Source: Gracilaria domingensis
Lineage: Eukaryota; Rhodophyta; Florideophyceae; Gracilariales; Gracilariaceae
Direction: 5' to 3'
Length of the DNA stretch: 64,000 nucleotides
NCBI GenBank assembly: GCA_022539475.1
Contig: VCMS01000150.1
Span: 62,001 to 126,000, forward strand
Positions 34,701 to 47,035 of this stretch are shown in pieces. How positions within the stretch are numbered: position 1 is the stretch's first letter; every line of letters begins with the position of its first letter. Both the position numbers and the translations under genes were made by a program. The notes under the pieces were generated by a model. That model searched no databases and was not told the DNA's origin. It saw nothing but the letters and a program-made list of their open reading frames with translations.

Positions 34701-35882
34701 AATCCCTTGCGGTCAGAAGTCAATTTTCTGTCTCCTCCAACTCTGGCTGCCATTCAATCAACCGCTTCCCGGCCCTGGTTAGCTACGGTAACTCCTTCTC
34801 ACTGTTTGAAATCATCATAGCTGACAAGTATCTACGATCGCATCCACATGTGGCTTCTCCGGCTCCGGCAGAACTATTCTGGGAACCACATTAAAATTCA
34901 TGCACAAAATATCTCCCGACGCTCTCACTTACTTCCGTATACTTTGTGTAGAAGCCATTCAAGAACTGAAGAACCCTCACGACATCAGAATCACTGTCGT
35001 TAACTCTGCATATGTTCTTAGCGGGTTCTGCCCCTCGCTGGATGGTTACAATCCGGATCTTCGATGCATCAGACTGAGGAAGCCCGATGTACAATTATGT
35101 GAACCCATCTTGGCTACGACTTCTTTCGGACCTTCCAAATTTTCTAGGTTCTCCACAGTTCTCGTGAACGGAACACCCTCTCCCAACTGTATGTTTTCCA
35201 TGGCGTGGGTATGCAAAGTATTTGCATTGCTTCGCGTCAAGGACAAGACCTTAGACATCTCCGGATCGGAGCTCGATTTCGTTGGTTTCTTCGAAGTGAC
35301 AGAGCCCTTTGATAACGTTGATGAGACTCTGAACTGTATATTAATCCGTTGAGCCACCAACGACGAGCATGATCACAAGGTCCATCGAAGTACTTCAAGG
35401 AGGAAAGTACGTCGAGGATGAAATCTAGTTGTTCCACGGTCTCTCCTTGGCTCGTGCTTATCTTATTCTTCTCAATCAAAAGCTTTATACATGTTATTCG
35501 CCAAAATTAACCTGCCCTGCCGTTTTTCCCTCCCCTTCACTGGCAATTCCGTTTCTACATTAACGGATTCTATCGTAACCCTCGAGCACATATTCATGAT
35601 ACTCCTACTACGTAATATTCTTAACATAAAGTGTTCATGTACTTCAGATACTATCCTCCTCGTCTTCTATCCCGTGATAATCGTCCACTCCCCATTCTTT
35701 TCGTTCCCTACCGCGTTCCCAGACTTTCGTATCGCAATCGATCACATACGTATCTCGGATTTCATCGATTGCTCTTATACGGGAGTATACAAGATCCCGT
35801 GTATCGCTATACCTAATATATCAATCCAATACGGCTCCAAGATGTTCCGCAATCTTTTCCATGAATACATCTTCTCGAACAA
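34701..35882. other. No gene assigned
   Basis: Open stretches at 34900-35352 and 35491-35886 (plus strand) may be remnants of the same decayed element. Nothing recognised. Confidence 0.3.
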
Positions 35883-37044
35883 CTAGATATAATTTCTTCT
35901 TAGCTTTAGAACGTTCCTAAACAGCAAGTCTTGGGTTTTGTTCTCTTCTTCACGCGTTTTGACCCCGGAAAATGATATGTGCTTTCTTCTGGATGTTCTC
36001 CATGTAGAGCGAATCCCACACCCTTTTGCGTAGAGCGGTAGAAGCTTCTCCCGTAGTTCCCCTGCTTGTTGTTGGTATATGCTCCTCTCGCTTTCAAGAG
36101 ATGGGGTCTTCACCGACATGTCATATCCTAGCCCTAGCAACAACATCTCCTTTGCATGGCGTTTTCGGACCATCAACGCGCCGCTCAAGGCCGGATTCAA
36201 CCTCTTCCGTGAGCACGTGCTGCTGGTCAGCTGTGTGATGCATTCGTCTTCCATCTTCATCTCCCGAATGGATTCCCAACGAGTTTTTATTATCTCCATC
36301 TCTATGGTTTATAACAACGATTTGATGGTATATAAGCCTCTTAGAAGTTCCCCCGGTAGTCTTGACAATTTGCTTACATAAAGTCCAAAGCTTCAGGAAT
36401 TTTCACCCGACCAAAAGGAGTCAGAAATGCCTCGGATCTTTTTCATGACGTCAAACAGAACCAATATATCTTCTACGATGGCTGGAGCGTGCTCGGTGCG
36501 TGATTGGGCCTGGGAGAGAAGCTGCAACACAGCATTACGCAAGGTGTTTTCGGAAATGTTGGCATTATTAATCAGTTGTGACCGCCAAGAGCTCCCCGAT
36601 ATGTGGAGAAGACTCAAATATGGTATGAATAAGGTCTTGTGATGCTATTCCACAGAAAATATTAACAAAAGTCATCAATTTCTCGTTCTTGGGGCGTCGG
36701 CAGCTAGATACCTTATTGAAAGAGGTTATTAGCCGGTTAACCATCAAAATAGGAGGATCAACCGCGACCAAGTCCACAATGTCCAGTACGGCTTTAATTT
36801 TATCTTTGTGACGAAAGTCTATTCGAAATTTGGCTAGAGCCTCTTCAATGATGCTCTGCTGAGCCGATGGAAGACCGTGTTTTACCAACAAACGACCCAG
36901 AATAGTAAAAATTATTTTCCAGCGTTTGTCGCGACCCTTTTCCTCACCAATCTTGATATTGTCGACCCAATCCGACAAATTGCGTCGCCACTGAAGAAGG
37001 TCTTTAGCTTCTTCAAAGATCGGAACGTCTTGAGAAGTAGACAT
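35883..37044 (-). pseudogene. gag: LTR-retrotransposon gag, minus strand
   Basis: The ATG at 37044 opens MSTSQDVPIFEEAKDLLQWR. The frame runs to 36568 (158 codons, with DPPILMVNRLITSFNKVSS and MTFVNIFCGIASQDLI), then continues after a frameshift near 36600 in 36617-36393 (ENTLRNAVLQLLSQAQSRTE). The tail at 36299-35883 has a basic, tyrosine-rich stretch in two frames. An alpha-helical gag with a leading FxxAxDxxxWRxxxxDWVD pattern is typical of retrotransposon capsids. There is no pol downstream. The LTR lies immediately upstream. Confidence 0.6.
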
Positions 37045-37768
37045 ATTGGACGACCAAGGCTCTGAACACGTGACTAGCGTAGCAAGGCAAAATTTGTGCG
37101 TGCTGGGCGGCTCGCGCAGAGAGCCTCGTCACCGCCGGTCTGGTCGCTCCGCGGCAAAAGCAGCATGAAAAAACTGGGCTCCCCCATCTGGCCTCCGTCC
37201 TTCTTTCAGAAAGGGGCCAGAGGCCGTTGCTTTATTGTTCCAGGTCCTCCTCTTATACCCTCGGAGCTCACAGTTAGCTGCGGGGGTTCTGAGGTGCGCG
37301 ATCTACATGAGGACGCGCGCGTTATTCACGCGCCTAAAAGGACGAAAAGCACATGTAGATCTAATAGAAACCCCTCAAAAAGAACCGTCAATATATCAGT
37401 TTTCTTCATTTGATGCGGACTGGATAAGGATCTGGTAGAGCATAGAACGATTCTTTCTATGATCCTCTTCTTGACTTACTTCGAAAAAAATTGAGATTGT
37501 ATGTGAACTTATTCTTCAGATACGGAAGCTTCTCAAGTAGGCATGAGCATGATAGATTCAACTCCTCTATGCTCTGCATGCAAGCAAAAAGTTGTTCTCA
37601 ATAGCTGTATACCTCAATTCTTCTTATGCCTCTGGTTTTGCAAAGGGCTCGTAGTCATGTCCGACTTTTGAACATACGCGCAATGTCCCTGTATGGACGC
37701 TTCTGACACCGATGTTTTAATACAGACATAGAGGTGCAAGCCAATATCACGCTTGACCACTATGAATT
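37045..37768 (-). repeat. 5' LTR and leader of the minus-strand gag element
   Basis: On the minus strand the segment starts TGGTCAAGCGTGATATTGG (37768), and its first 400 bp match 8580-8985. Further on come a TATA box (GGTATAAGAG, about 37247-37256) and AATAAAG (about 37231), the usual U3-R layout. The gag ATG follows at 37044. The exact LTR end was not located. Confidence 0.6.
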
Positions 37769-38410
37769 ATCTGCATAGACGATTGCGGTATATTTCAGGA
37801 GGAGAGGGAGATGGATACACTGAATTTGATTGGAAGCGTATATCGGGATGTGTAGGATGAAAAGAAGAGCAGAATACACTACAAAAGCGGAAAATGCTTT
37901 GGTCACTTGGTTTGAAGGACTAATGAGAGTGAATTGTTATGGTGATAAAGATGAATATACGCGATTGCGTATGTCAAGTGATCTGTACTACAATTTGATT
38001 ACGTATATATGTAGTGTACTTTTGATGCGTTATAGAGAAAGATTTTGAGATCGGAATGGAACTAGCCTAAACAACAACGACGAATTATACTTAACATTTT
38101 AAATACAACTACGGAAGATATCCGAACCCAGGAATGTTTCACAGCGATGCAAAGTCTCCATCGATGGAAAGTACTCTGCAAACGAATGACGTTCCGATGG
38201 CACCAACGCTAACAGCTGACAACTTGACAGCCGAGTATGAAGCAGATGATCCAGGCCCACTTTCTCTTAATGCAACGGCCGATGGAAAAGAATTCTATTT
38301 ACAACAAGTTGAAAAATACTGTAGTAGCATGCTGGATGCTTTGAAGTCTACAGGATTTACATGTGAATCGCTATTGATCGAATGCACTGCAACGCTTCAC
38401 CAACATCAAA
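37769..38410 (+). other. Two short unknown ORFs
   Basis: 37830-38048 (72 codons) and 38134-38451 (105 codons, acidic then Cys-containing) are open on the plus strand. The second runs into the repeat at 38411. No family recognised; probably part of the same repeated element. Confidence 0.3.
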
Positions 38411-38650
38411 TTTGTGGACGCCATTTTTGGGGGAAACAGCGCGGGTGGTGACAAACCCAAGGAGAGCGACACAAGAAATGCTCGAGAGTACCAGCCCAAA
38501 AGGGGCGACAAGTTAACGTAGCTCAGATGCCTGCAGGAGCAGACACGATAACCCCAAGATAGTAGAAACTCTCCGCTAACAGGAAGCGGGGAGAGTAATT
38601 AAACGAGAGTGTGGTTCGGCGTTCGATGCCGAATGCCAACACAACGACAG
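38411..38650 (+). repeat. Repeat pair A, copy 1 (CGRxFWG-coding)
   Basis: Matches 52190-52445 in inverted orientation. The shared text includes TGTGGACGC, ATTTTTGG, GGTGACAAACCCAA, AAATGCTC, CCCAAAA, ATGCCTGCAGGAGCAGACA (ATGCTTGCAAAAGCAGACA in the other copy) and GATGCCGAA. Both code for CGR-(H/N)-FWG-x-x-x-G followed by HKKCS in one frame, a Cys/His-containing peptide. Confidence 0.6.
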
Positions 38651-39674
38651 AATGCAGTGCCAACAGAACAACACACCAAGGCTGTCGGCGGAACAGTAGA
38701 ATGGGCAGGGCTAAGGCGTTCGATCCTGTCGTCGATACCACCATAAAACTAGTAACCAGGCGAGGTGACGACAGGAAGGGAACCAGTGCAATGCGTACCA
38801 CTGCCCACGTCCGTCCGGGGGAACGGGGATGTAGATATGATCGCAATGTGCGGACGAGCCCAATGCTGGGCAGCACAAGGCGACTGGATAGGGAGCAGCG
38901 GGAGACCGGACCGCCGGGAATAAGGAAATGTAGGGGGAAAGGTTGGTGGCAGGGAGGCGCAGACTGCGCTGAGGGAAGGTGGGATTGCCAAAGGAAAGAA
39001 GATTGGTGACGACGGAAAGGGAGGAAGAAAGGCGAGAGAGGCAAGGATGGTGGCGGTCGTCGAGGGAGGGAAGTGGTCTGCCCGAGTTAGGTTGGCTGCG
39101 AAGCCTCGAACTCGGGGGGTTTATATCTACAATTCTTGTGGTTCGTATACCCTAAGTTGTAACTTGCTCACCGTCTAGTCCTAAATACCCTAGTGCTGCT
39201 CACCATCATAACATGTAATGAAGTCAGCGCACGGCTCTTCGTTATGTAGGTCGGTGGTTGGTCAGTGATGATATGTCTTTAGGTCCTGAATCAGTTTCGT
39301 AGGTTATATTCGTGTTCCATATAATGCCATGATGTTCGGTCCCAATCGTTCTTCCTGCCTTTAGTTATTCTGCTTACGTGCGCTTTAGATGCCTCGTAAA
39401 TTAACCGCAGCATAGTGCAGCGCATCGCCAGCGTCATCGCCATTATATCAGGAGCCTCAACATCATTATCATAGTAGCAGTCACACGGCGCGCCAATCAT
39501 CCAGTAGCCGCAGCCCCACTTCCAGAACAGTAACAGTCCCACAGCAGCGGTAGCAACAGTGTCCCACAGCGCTTTCCCCCATTTCCTTTCGTTCACAGTA
39601 GAAGCGTCCATTCCCGTCCGTAGCAATGCAGAGGAACAGCAGCGCGAGAGGCGCAACACCAGTACAGAGCCAGT
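38651..39674. other. No gene assigned
   Basis: GC-moderate sequence with overlapping ORFs on both strands (for example 38611-39009 + and 39725-39291 -). No domain recognised. Confidence 0.35.
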
Positions 39675-39930
39675 GGTACCATCTTCAGTTTCAGGCACGG
39701 CGCAGCGCACGGGGCGCAACCTCATCGCCCTCTGCCTCAGGCGCGCCGAGGCGTGCGGCGCGCGACTTCATCGTCCTCAGGCGCGCCGCAGCGCGCGGCG
39801 CGCCACCTCATCTTCCTTTTCCTCACGCGCGCCGCAGCGCGCGGCGCGCGACTTTCTTCTCTTTGCCGCCGCGCCGAAGCGCGCGACCTCATTATCTTCG
39901 GCGGCGCGCTGCGACGCGCGGCGCGTAGTA
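39675..39930 (+). repeat. GC-rich minisatellite, unit 36-46 bp
   Basis: About five units, each a pyrimidine block (CTCATCTTCC type, near 39721, 39766, 39806, 39851, 39887) followed by a GC palindromic block (GGCGCGCCGCAGCGCGCGGC). A related array lies inverted at 50795-50995. Confidence 0.75.
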
Positions 39931-40440
39931 GTGAGCGCAGACGGCGCGGCAGACGCACGGCAGCGAGCGCAGACGGCGCGGCGAGGGGCGCAGTTCAGGG
40001 GTGGAGGGTGATTTTATCTCCGGAGCAATCTCCGGAGATAAGAAAATCTTTTGGCCGTGTCCAAGGGAGTGCGGGACACTCCTTCAGAACCGCTTCCACA
40101 AAATTGAAGCAATGACAAAGCAGATGGCACAAAGTTGGGCTGCTTTCTTACTGTCTCATGACATACATGTGACGAGAAATCATTTCTTCCCAAGGGCTAG
40201 GGCTTGGTTTAGTGCCTTTCGCATGAGACTTTTGTACCTGAAGCGGTTAACATGGGCCCTCTAAGACTGAGAACATAGCATATCAAACCTCTCAGGTTGA
40301 TGATAGGACAGAAAACCACACTGCGCCAGTAACTGATGATGTAAATACACAACGACAACTTGATGTTGAAAGAGTTGAACCTAGTCAACATCCTCTTTCT
40401 TCCGCGCACCTTCATCTCATCGTCAACACAATACGGCAAA

Positions 40441-43400
40441 TCGAGTAAGCGTTGATGGTGCTCGTATTCTGCAAGGTAATTAAGCTACATGTGAGCAGAC
40501 TCAAGCTGTTAGAGGTGCCCCACTTCCTCTGATAACTTCTCAACTTCACAAATATTGTGACAAAGGACATTCTGTCGGCATCAACGCTCTTACTAGAGCC
40601 TACTAAGGAAGCGACAAGTTTAGTCATCGTTGCAATGAAGATCTTTCTTCTGCATTTCTCTTGTACGAGACTTTATTCCGCTTACGCCGTCTTATTGAGC
40701 AAGAGAAGGCCGAAGATCTCCTTATATGCTTAAGGAAGATGCTTTGTCTTATTATTCGAGAGTGTGTAGACCTGGTGACAGTTTTGACGGGATTCGTCAA
40801 AAGATATTCAACTTTTACACGAGCGAAGAACAGCGTAATCGCGTCTTGCTGCAGAGGCAGACTATGAAGCTCTCGAAAGCTATGAAAGAGGATACTGAGA
40901 AGGGTGAAGCGGAGGTGTTTCTTGCGTTTTCTTTTGAGCTATCTGCGGTTCAGAAGGAGTTGTCATTCAGCTATGAGCATGAAAACCTAGTTCGTGACCA
41001 GTTTGTAATTTCCCCCGGTATTGATGGAGTGCAGCAATCTTTGGGTGAGCGTGTTCCAGAAACTGCACAGGAAGCAAAGAACCGTATAGCAACTTTCGTG
41101 TCTCACGAGGAAAGGTCCTCTAGTTCCTACTTTGCCGAGAATGTATCCAAGAATACAGCATTATATAGCCTTAGCAAACGATACAGCGGTGAGGCACGGA
41201 ACTGTTTTCTCTCAGTCCACCAGTATCAACGTTACTAGCGTCCTTGAAGATGATCCTCTAGATAGATCAAGGGAGTGAAGGGCTGTTACGTTTGTGGTCA
41301 GGATCATAGAGCCCGTTCGCGTCACTCTCCAGAAGAAGTTCGTGCTGCGACCAATGGCCTCAAATCCTCTCATCCTTTTGCTATGATCAGTGTAGAAGAC
41401 GTTTCGTACATCTGTGAGCAGCTCAATGGAGTTGCATGGACAACCAAGGACATCGAGAATGCGCAATTATCTAATGAGAAGGACAAAAACGTAGTATATT
41501 TTGCTGCGTAGGCTGATACTTTATTCAAGAATACTTAAGCTTACCTCGCGAATTCAGCTTTCGTTCACGGACGAACGTTTTCGACTGATCTAGGGTGTGG
41601 AATGGCTACAATGTATTTCGCTCTATTCATGGGCGAAACGCAGCGATTTAAGAATATTCTTATTGATTCATGCGCAAACCGTTCTTTTGTAATGTTCTAT
41701 GACCACTATCGAGCGTATTGTGAAGAATTCAATGTAACAATGAGCATAAATCACGAACCACGTCGGTTTGTTCTCGGAGTTGAGGGCCAAACGAAAGCTC
41801 TTGGTACCCTTGGTGATCATTCGGGTGACATTTGTACTGCCTGTGCCTGGTGGAAGGGTTCAAGTGCTTACTCTATGCCTGTCTTACACCAAAATATGAG
41901 ATATGCCGTATGTTTGTCGCATCTAAGCCTTACGCATGGTTGGTTTATGGGCAGTATTCGCACACGCCCAGGCAAAACTCGTTAAGGGAAAACTAAAAGG
42001 ATTTTCAGTAGAATTGCAGACAAGATGACTGGTGTACTAAGGTAATATGACGAACTTCATTGAAAAATAGGTAAGTTTTTTTTCACTGACATTTCCATGA
42101 GTATGATTTTTTGAAAAAATTAATTTCCTCAAAAGTGCCCTTACATTTTATCGAAAGGTATCAATTTCATTTACCGGCGCACGATGATTTAATGACAATG
42201 GGTTCTGCTAGAGACAACAGGCACAGTGCCAATCTAAGAAATTTAGCTTTGTTTATTCCCTTGCATTTTCTATCATCAGACATGCATTAGGCCTTTACAA
42301 GACACATGTTCGATATAGATATGACTTATATACGACATTGGGCCAACCCAGGCATAATATGGTCACATGAACCCCTATCTCAGACGTACAGCGGACATAC
42401 ACCACCCAAATGTTCACCTGGGTACGCCGATTGTACCACTACCTTTGAAGGGCCTCTACCTCGTTATAGACGTCGGGTTCCAGATTGTGAGTGACAAAGT
42501 ACCCTCTTTGTTGAGCACGAAGGATATGAAGGACAACGGATTGGTTTTCAGCACCCGACGAAATGGTAAGGTTTAGGAATGCTGAGCAGGACCTGACTAC
42601 GGAGAACCACTTCCTTCTAAACCGTTATAGAACGGAAGACATGGGTTTTGTACTGCATAATGAAGCAGAACTTGGGAAGCTTCATCGTGTTTGATCATCC
42701 TTCTGTTTGAGCGTTGTTCAACCTTCTGAAGCGTTCCAATTCTGACAAGATGGGTAGCTCTATTCGAAGGATACTAGATGAGATCCTTCTCGAATGCGAA
42801 GTCTGCTTTCAGAGTGCCTCTAAGCCCCGACGCTCCAAATTCAATATCGGGACAGATGAACTGCGTTTCAATCACGTTGTGGCTGTAGACCAGATGTATA
42901 TCAACAGCCGGCCTGCACTACATATGGATAATTAAGCGACACATTTCAATGCTGCGCAATTCTTGAAAAACATGACATCAGAATCTGTGTGGAAGACAAT
43001 TCTCTGGTGTCGGAGCCGTGCCCATCTAGGCCCATCTGACTTCTTCAGGTTGACCAAGGGTCAAAACTTGTCTCGCCAAAGTTGGCGGAAATCGCTTCCG
43101 CAGATGATGGCACAGTTTTTGAGGATTCTATAGAATTTTCGTCTACAATGTCGCATGTGGATCGCTATCAATTCCCTCTTCGCGTGGCATATACCAAAAT
43201 TAGAGATTCAATTTCGCGATCGGAGACAAGTGAAGAATGCCTGCAAATGGCTGTCAAGATCGTAAATGACACTATTGGACCAGAAGGGTTGTGTCCAACA
43301 TTGCTAGTGTTTAGAGTTCTACCATGTCCTTTAAGGAAGAGCTCTGCAGATAGGCAGCTTCGACGTGCACGAGCGTTGGATGCAGCTACGCACGCCGTAC

Positions 43401-44219
43401 AGAAGGAGCACGCGGCAAAATGTATCGCATTTGGTCTGAAACATGACCATGGACTGAAAGATTAGAGGCCAGTGCAGAACTGCGTAAGCTTCTCGCTGGC
43501 TCTCCTGTATACGTGTACCGCGACAAATCAGAGAAATGGGAGGGACCGCTTTCTTTCATAGATATAGAGGGTGAGACAGTCGTCGTTCAGCTTCCCAAGT
43601 GTCGTAAGATATTTCGATCGACTGTCGTTAGGCCTTTCGCTCGCTAGATTCTTGCGAAAGTTCTGAAGCACGGAGTTGAGATCAGACACATGACACACCG
43701 CAAATTTGAAGTAGTAAAGTTATCATTCTTTCCTGAAGCACACCGTATTTATGTTTCCCGATTTGTTGATGCTTGCAAAGTCGCAGAATGTAATGAAGTC
43801 AAGAAGTCCCGTTTTGTCGCCCATAATTATTCTCATATTCATTCCTCTTCAATCTCTACGAAGGCTTCCACAGTTACGCGACTTCCCAGAGTCTCACTGT
43901 TTGTCTTGCGGCATGTATGCGAGAGTTCCCGCAGTACCTTCGCGACATATCACAAGCTTACGTGCAGGCAGGGTCAACTATTGAGTGCAAAATATTTCTA
44001 TGCCCCCTTGCAGAAATGGAACTGGCCGATGATGATATCATCCTTGCTGGTAAAGCTCTGTATCGCACAGCACAAAATGGAATTCACTGGTTCTTAGCTT
44101 GTCAAACACATCATGTAGAAGATCTTAACATGAAAACCACGAAGACTGACCAGTGCGTTTTGTACCGCCGCAAGGGAGACTACATAGATGGTCTTACAGA
44201 CATGTATTTCTACCAATGA
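40441..44219 (+). pseudogene. gag-pol: Ty1/copia-like element, decayed
   Basis: Gag extends from about 40441 to 41238 (open part 40726-41238, MLKEDALSYYSRVCRPGDSF). A zinc knuckle follows at about 41281 (CYVCGQDHRARSRH). The protease starts at 41602 with ILIDSCANRSFV (DSC where DSG is usual) and resumes after an insertion at about 42445 (YLVIDVGFQIV, VPSLLSTKDM). The integrase has CEVCFQSASKPRR (about 42800), FNHVVAVDQMYI and, after shifts, TMSHVDRYQFPLRVAYTKI. The RT start reads DISQAYVQAGSTIECKIF, then LYRTAQNGIHWFLACQTHH and DQCVLYRR. It ends at 44219 before the YVDD motif. There are many stops and no LTRs were seen. Confidence 0.75.
41967..42209 (+). repeat. 243-bp repeat B, copy 1 (in copia protease)
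   Basis: Starts CCCAGGCAAAACTCGTTAAG and ends AATGGGTTCTGCT. A direct copy at 46639-46882 differs by scattered substitutions. It interrupts the protease of the copia-like element. No ORF; no terminal inverted repeat seen. Confidence 0.8.
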
Positions 44220-46638
44220 TGTTAAAATCTGCCATCAAAGATCAATAAGGCGCATGGGGGTTTGTTTTCAAGAGACCCCCTGATAAAAGTGCGTTGTAAA
44301 AAGCAGTGCGTAATGTACTTTTAAAGCATTTAAATAGTCTTCGATTAATTTCTGGATTAAATCAAACAAAAAGTGTTTAAATGTAGTGTTAACTAGTTTT
44401 CAAAACACTACATCGCTAAGTTTCATGTAGGCTGGGGTTGCAAAACTCCCATAACGCGGATACATGTTTTACTTTTCCAAAAATTCTGGTAATGATTAAA
44501 ATACTTCAGAATAAGCTTTTTATAGAATCTGATGACATTTCGGAGTATCTTTGAACAACCACGTCAAAAGTGCAAATTGAGAATTAGAGAAAAAACCTCA
44601 AATGCTTAGTACTGTGGAACCATAAATTCTAGCTCTTCACTGGTTCTATTAGTGGTTTGTGTAAAATGGTTACTTTGGAAACTAAGAGGTAGAAAATCAA
44701 TTATTGATAGAGACTAGTTTCACTTGGTTTGGCTCCAATGTTTTGAAATTATTGACTTTCGGATTTAATTGTAGACTAAAGGTTCCATTGGATAAATGGT
44801 TTTAAACAGGTCAAATTATGTCTACGAAAGCAAAAATCTTTGCCATATTCTCACTTTTTGAAACTTGATTTATGATATTGTAGAGCAAATCGTGCTAGGC
44901 CAATGTAACGGGGATGGTAATCATAAATTATTGGTAAGGATGATTCCGAGTATTCGGAATGTATGAGTAATGGCCTATGGATGGGATATTTTTCGGTCAT
45001 ACTAATGCATGGCACCCTACGGAGTCGGCTATGACGTGGCAAGAATTGCTGCTGGTCGCGTGTACGCGTGTGGAGGAATGGGTGTGTTCACACATGTCCC
45101 CGAATATTTGTGGGATACTTTTCTGGCCGCTGCCGCGGGTTGTCACGTGCATCACCTGTGTGGACCGGCTCAGACGTGCATCAGATTATTGAATTTAGTT
45201 TAACTAATTTTTCGGTTACGATATAAGAGGTGACCTCCTTGTCACCTCCACCTTCAGTTAGGGGTAACCGAGTTCGGCCTTGAACTAGATTCGCTTGCGC
45301 GAAGGGCACAACCCCCTCAGGAGGGTCACCGCGTAGGTACGGACTAGCTTCATCACTCGGGATCATTCAGGCAATTCTGATCGTTTGCGGCTGTTGCCCT
45401 CTGGCTTATTCCGTCTTCGGACACAATTTATTTGTGCAGATATCTTCTTAACCATAAGGGATAAAACTTCTGGCTCTGTGTAGAGACCCCTGACGGGTGG
45501 GCGTAATGCACAACCCCCGTCCCCCGTCGCCGGGTCTATTGCCGCTTGTCGCACGCCCCGCCGCGGTTCCTCCATGTTTTTCCCTTCACTTTACCCTTTC
45601 TACCTAGGACGTACATCGCTCTACGGTACTCTTCTCTCCAACCACTTTGTCGGTTGTCTCCGGACTGTCTGATCCGAACCCGTTCTTCCCCAACCTCCGT
45701 AGGTATATCCCGTACCACGGGCGGTCTTACATGCGCTTCATCCATGTTCGGAGGGCTCACAACTGAGTTCATCTCGTCAAAAAGGCAAGGACTCGAACGC
45801 CTTGAGAGAGAGTCCCATTGCTGGGGTTTTGCTCTACAGACATTAATGAAGTCAAATTAGAGTTCAGTTACCAACTTTACTTAAAAACGGTTTCAAGGAA
45901 AGAACTAGATGGATCAAACAAGATTAGAAGCATCATACTCCGGAAGTTTTTTGATTGTTTGACAAAACTGCCATGAATATTGTTAAAATTTATTTTGAAG
46001 ATATTAGCAGAAACTAAATCTACAATTTCAGTATAAGAGACGTTCAATTTTTGATACCACCCTAGATGTGTCTCCAAAAATTGACAAACAGAGATGTTTC
46101 TTCTTCTCAAGATAATTTTGTTGGGATCTGCGCTGACGCTTCTTGTGGGGTGTCCTGCCTTCCCAGGGACACCCCGGCGCAGATTTCTTTGTTACCTCGC
46201 TCGAGATAAAACGTGCGCAGCATGGAAGCAGCACCCGCTCGTCTAGAGTCACTACCCATGCCGCGCGCAACGCGCGGCGGGTTCCAACCACCACCGTGAA
46301 CGAAGCGACACCCCTCCCGCTGCCGACCTGTTCACCGCGCCGCTGTGGTTTGCGGCGTGCTGCGTCTCTGATCGAAGTGCTTCTCGCGCCGTAACCGCCC
46401 CTCCTGCCAGGGAGCTGTTCACCTCCCCGCTGTCTTTGTCTTGGTGGCGCGTAGGGCGCCAGAGTACAGCACCACACATGAAGCGGCCTGGACCATACTC
46501 TCTGCACCACTCTTCGCCGCGTTTACGATGCCACATCACTACCGTTGCTCCGATACACTGTAATTAAATATCGCTGCTACACAAATGGTCGCGTTTGGCT
46601 CCGCGGTTGCTACTGCTATGTGGTGGTACCGTAACGAT
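44220..46638. other. Mostly non-coding; GC-rich patch near 46130-46500
   Basis: 44220-44880 is AT-rich with nothing recognised. 45190-45800 is of mixed composition and could be old LTR sequence. 46130-46500 is GC-rich with overlapping ORFs on both strands. No gene supported. Confidence 0.35.
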
Positions 46639-46882
46639 CCCAGGCCAAACTCGTTAAGGGAAAACTGAAGGGATTTTCAGTAGACTTGCCAACAAGATGA
46701 TTGGTGTAGTAAATTAACATGACCAACGTCATTGAAAAATAAGTAAGTTTTTGTTTCACTGACATTTCCATGAGTGTGAGTTTTTGAAAAAATTAAACTC
46801 CTCGAAAGTGCCCTTACATTTTATTGAAAGACATCAATTTCACTTACCGCCCCATGATGAATCAATGACAATGGGTTTTGCT
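46639..46882 (+). repeat. 243-bp repeat B, copy 2
   Basis: Direct-orientation match to 41967-42209, from CCCAGGCCAAACTCG to AATGGGTTTTGCT. Confidence 0.8.
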
Positions 46883-47035
46883 GGGGGATGATGATGCTGG
46901 CGCTCCTGCATTGTTAAAGGTCTTGAATCTGCGACCTTTGTCACTACCGTATTGGGGAACTACACATGACGCTACGGCGGAACGAAGCACCGACGGAATA
47001 CATAAGCAAAACCGGCCTTACCAACCCACTAGCAA

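Noticed and set aside
39559-40115. Arg/Ala-rich ORFs of 100-150 codons
   Set aside because: Produced by the 36-46-bp GC minisatellite, open in several frames on both strands.
45785-45850. tRNA-like GTTCGAGTCC on the minus strand
   Set aside because: The T-loop-like motif is not flanked by a 5-bp stem with a correct 7-nt loop, and no acceptor or anticodon stem could be built.
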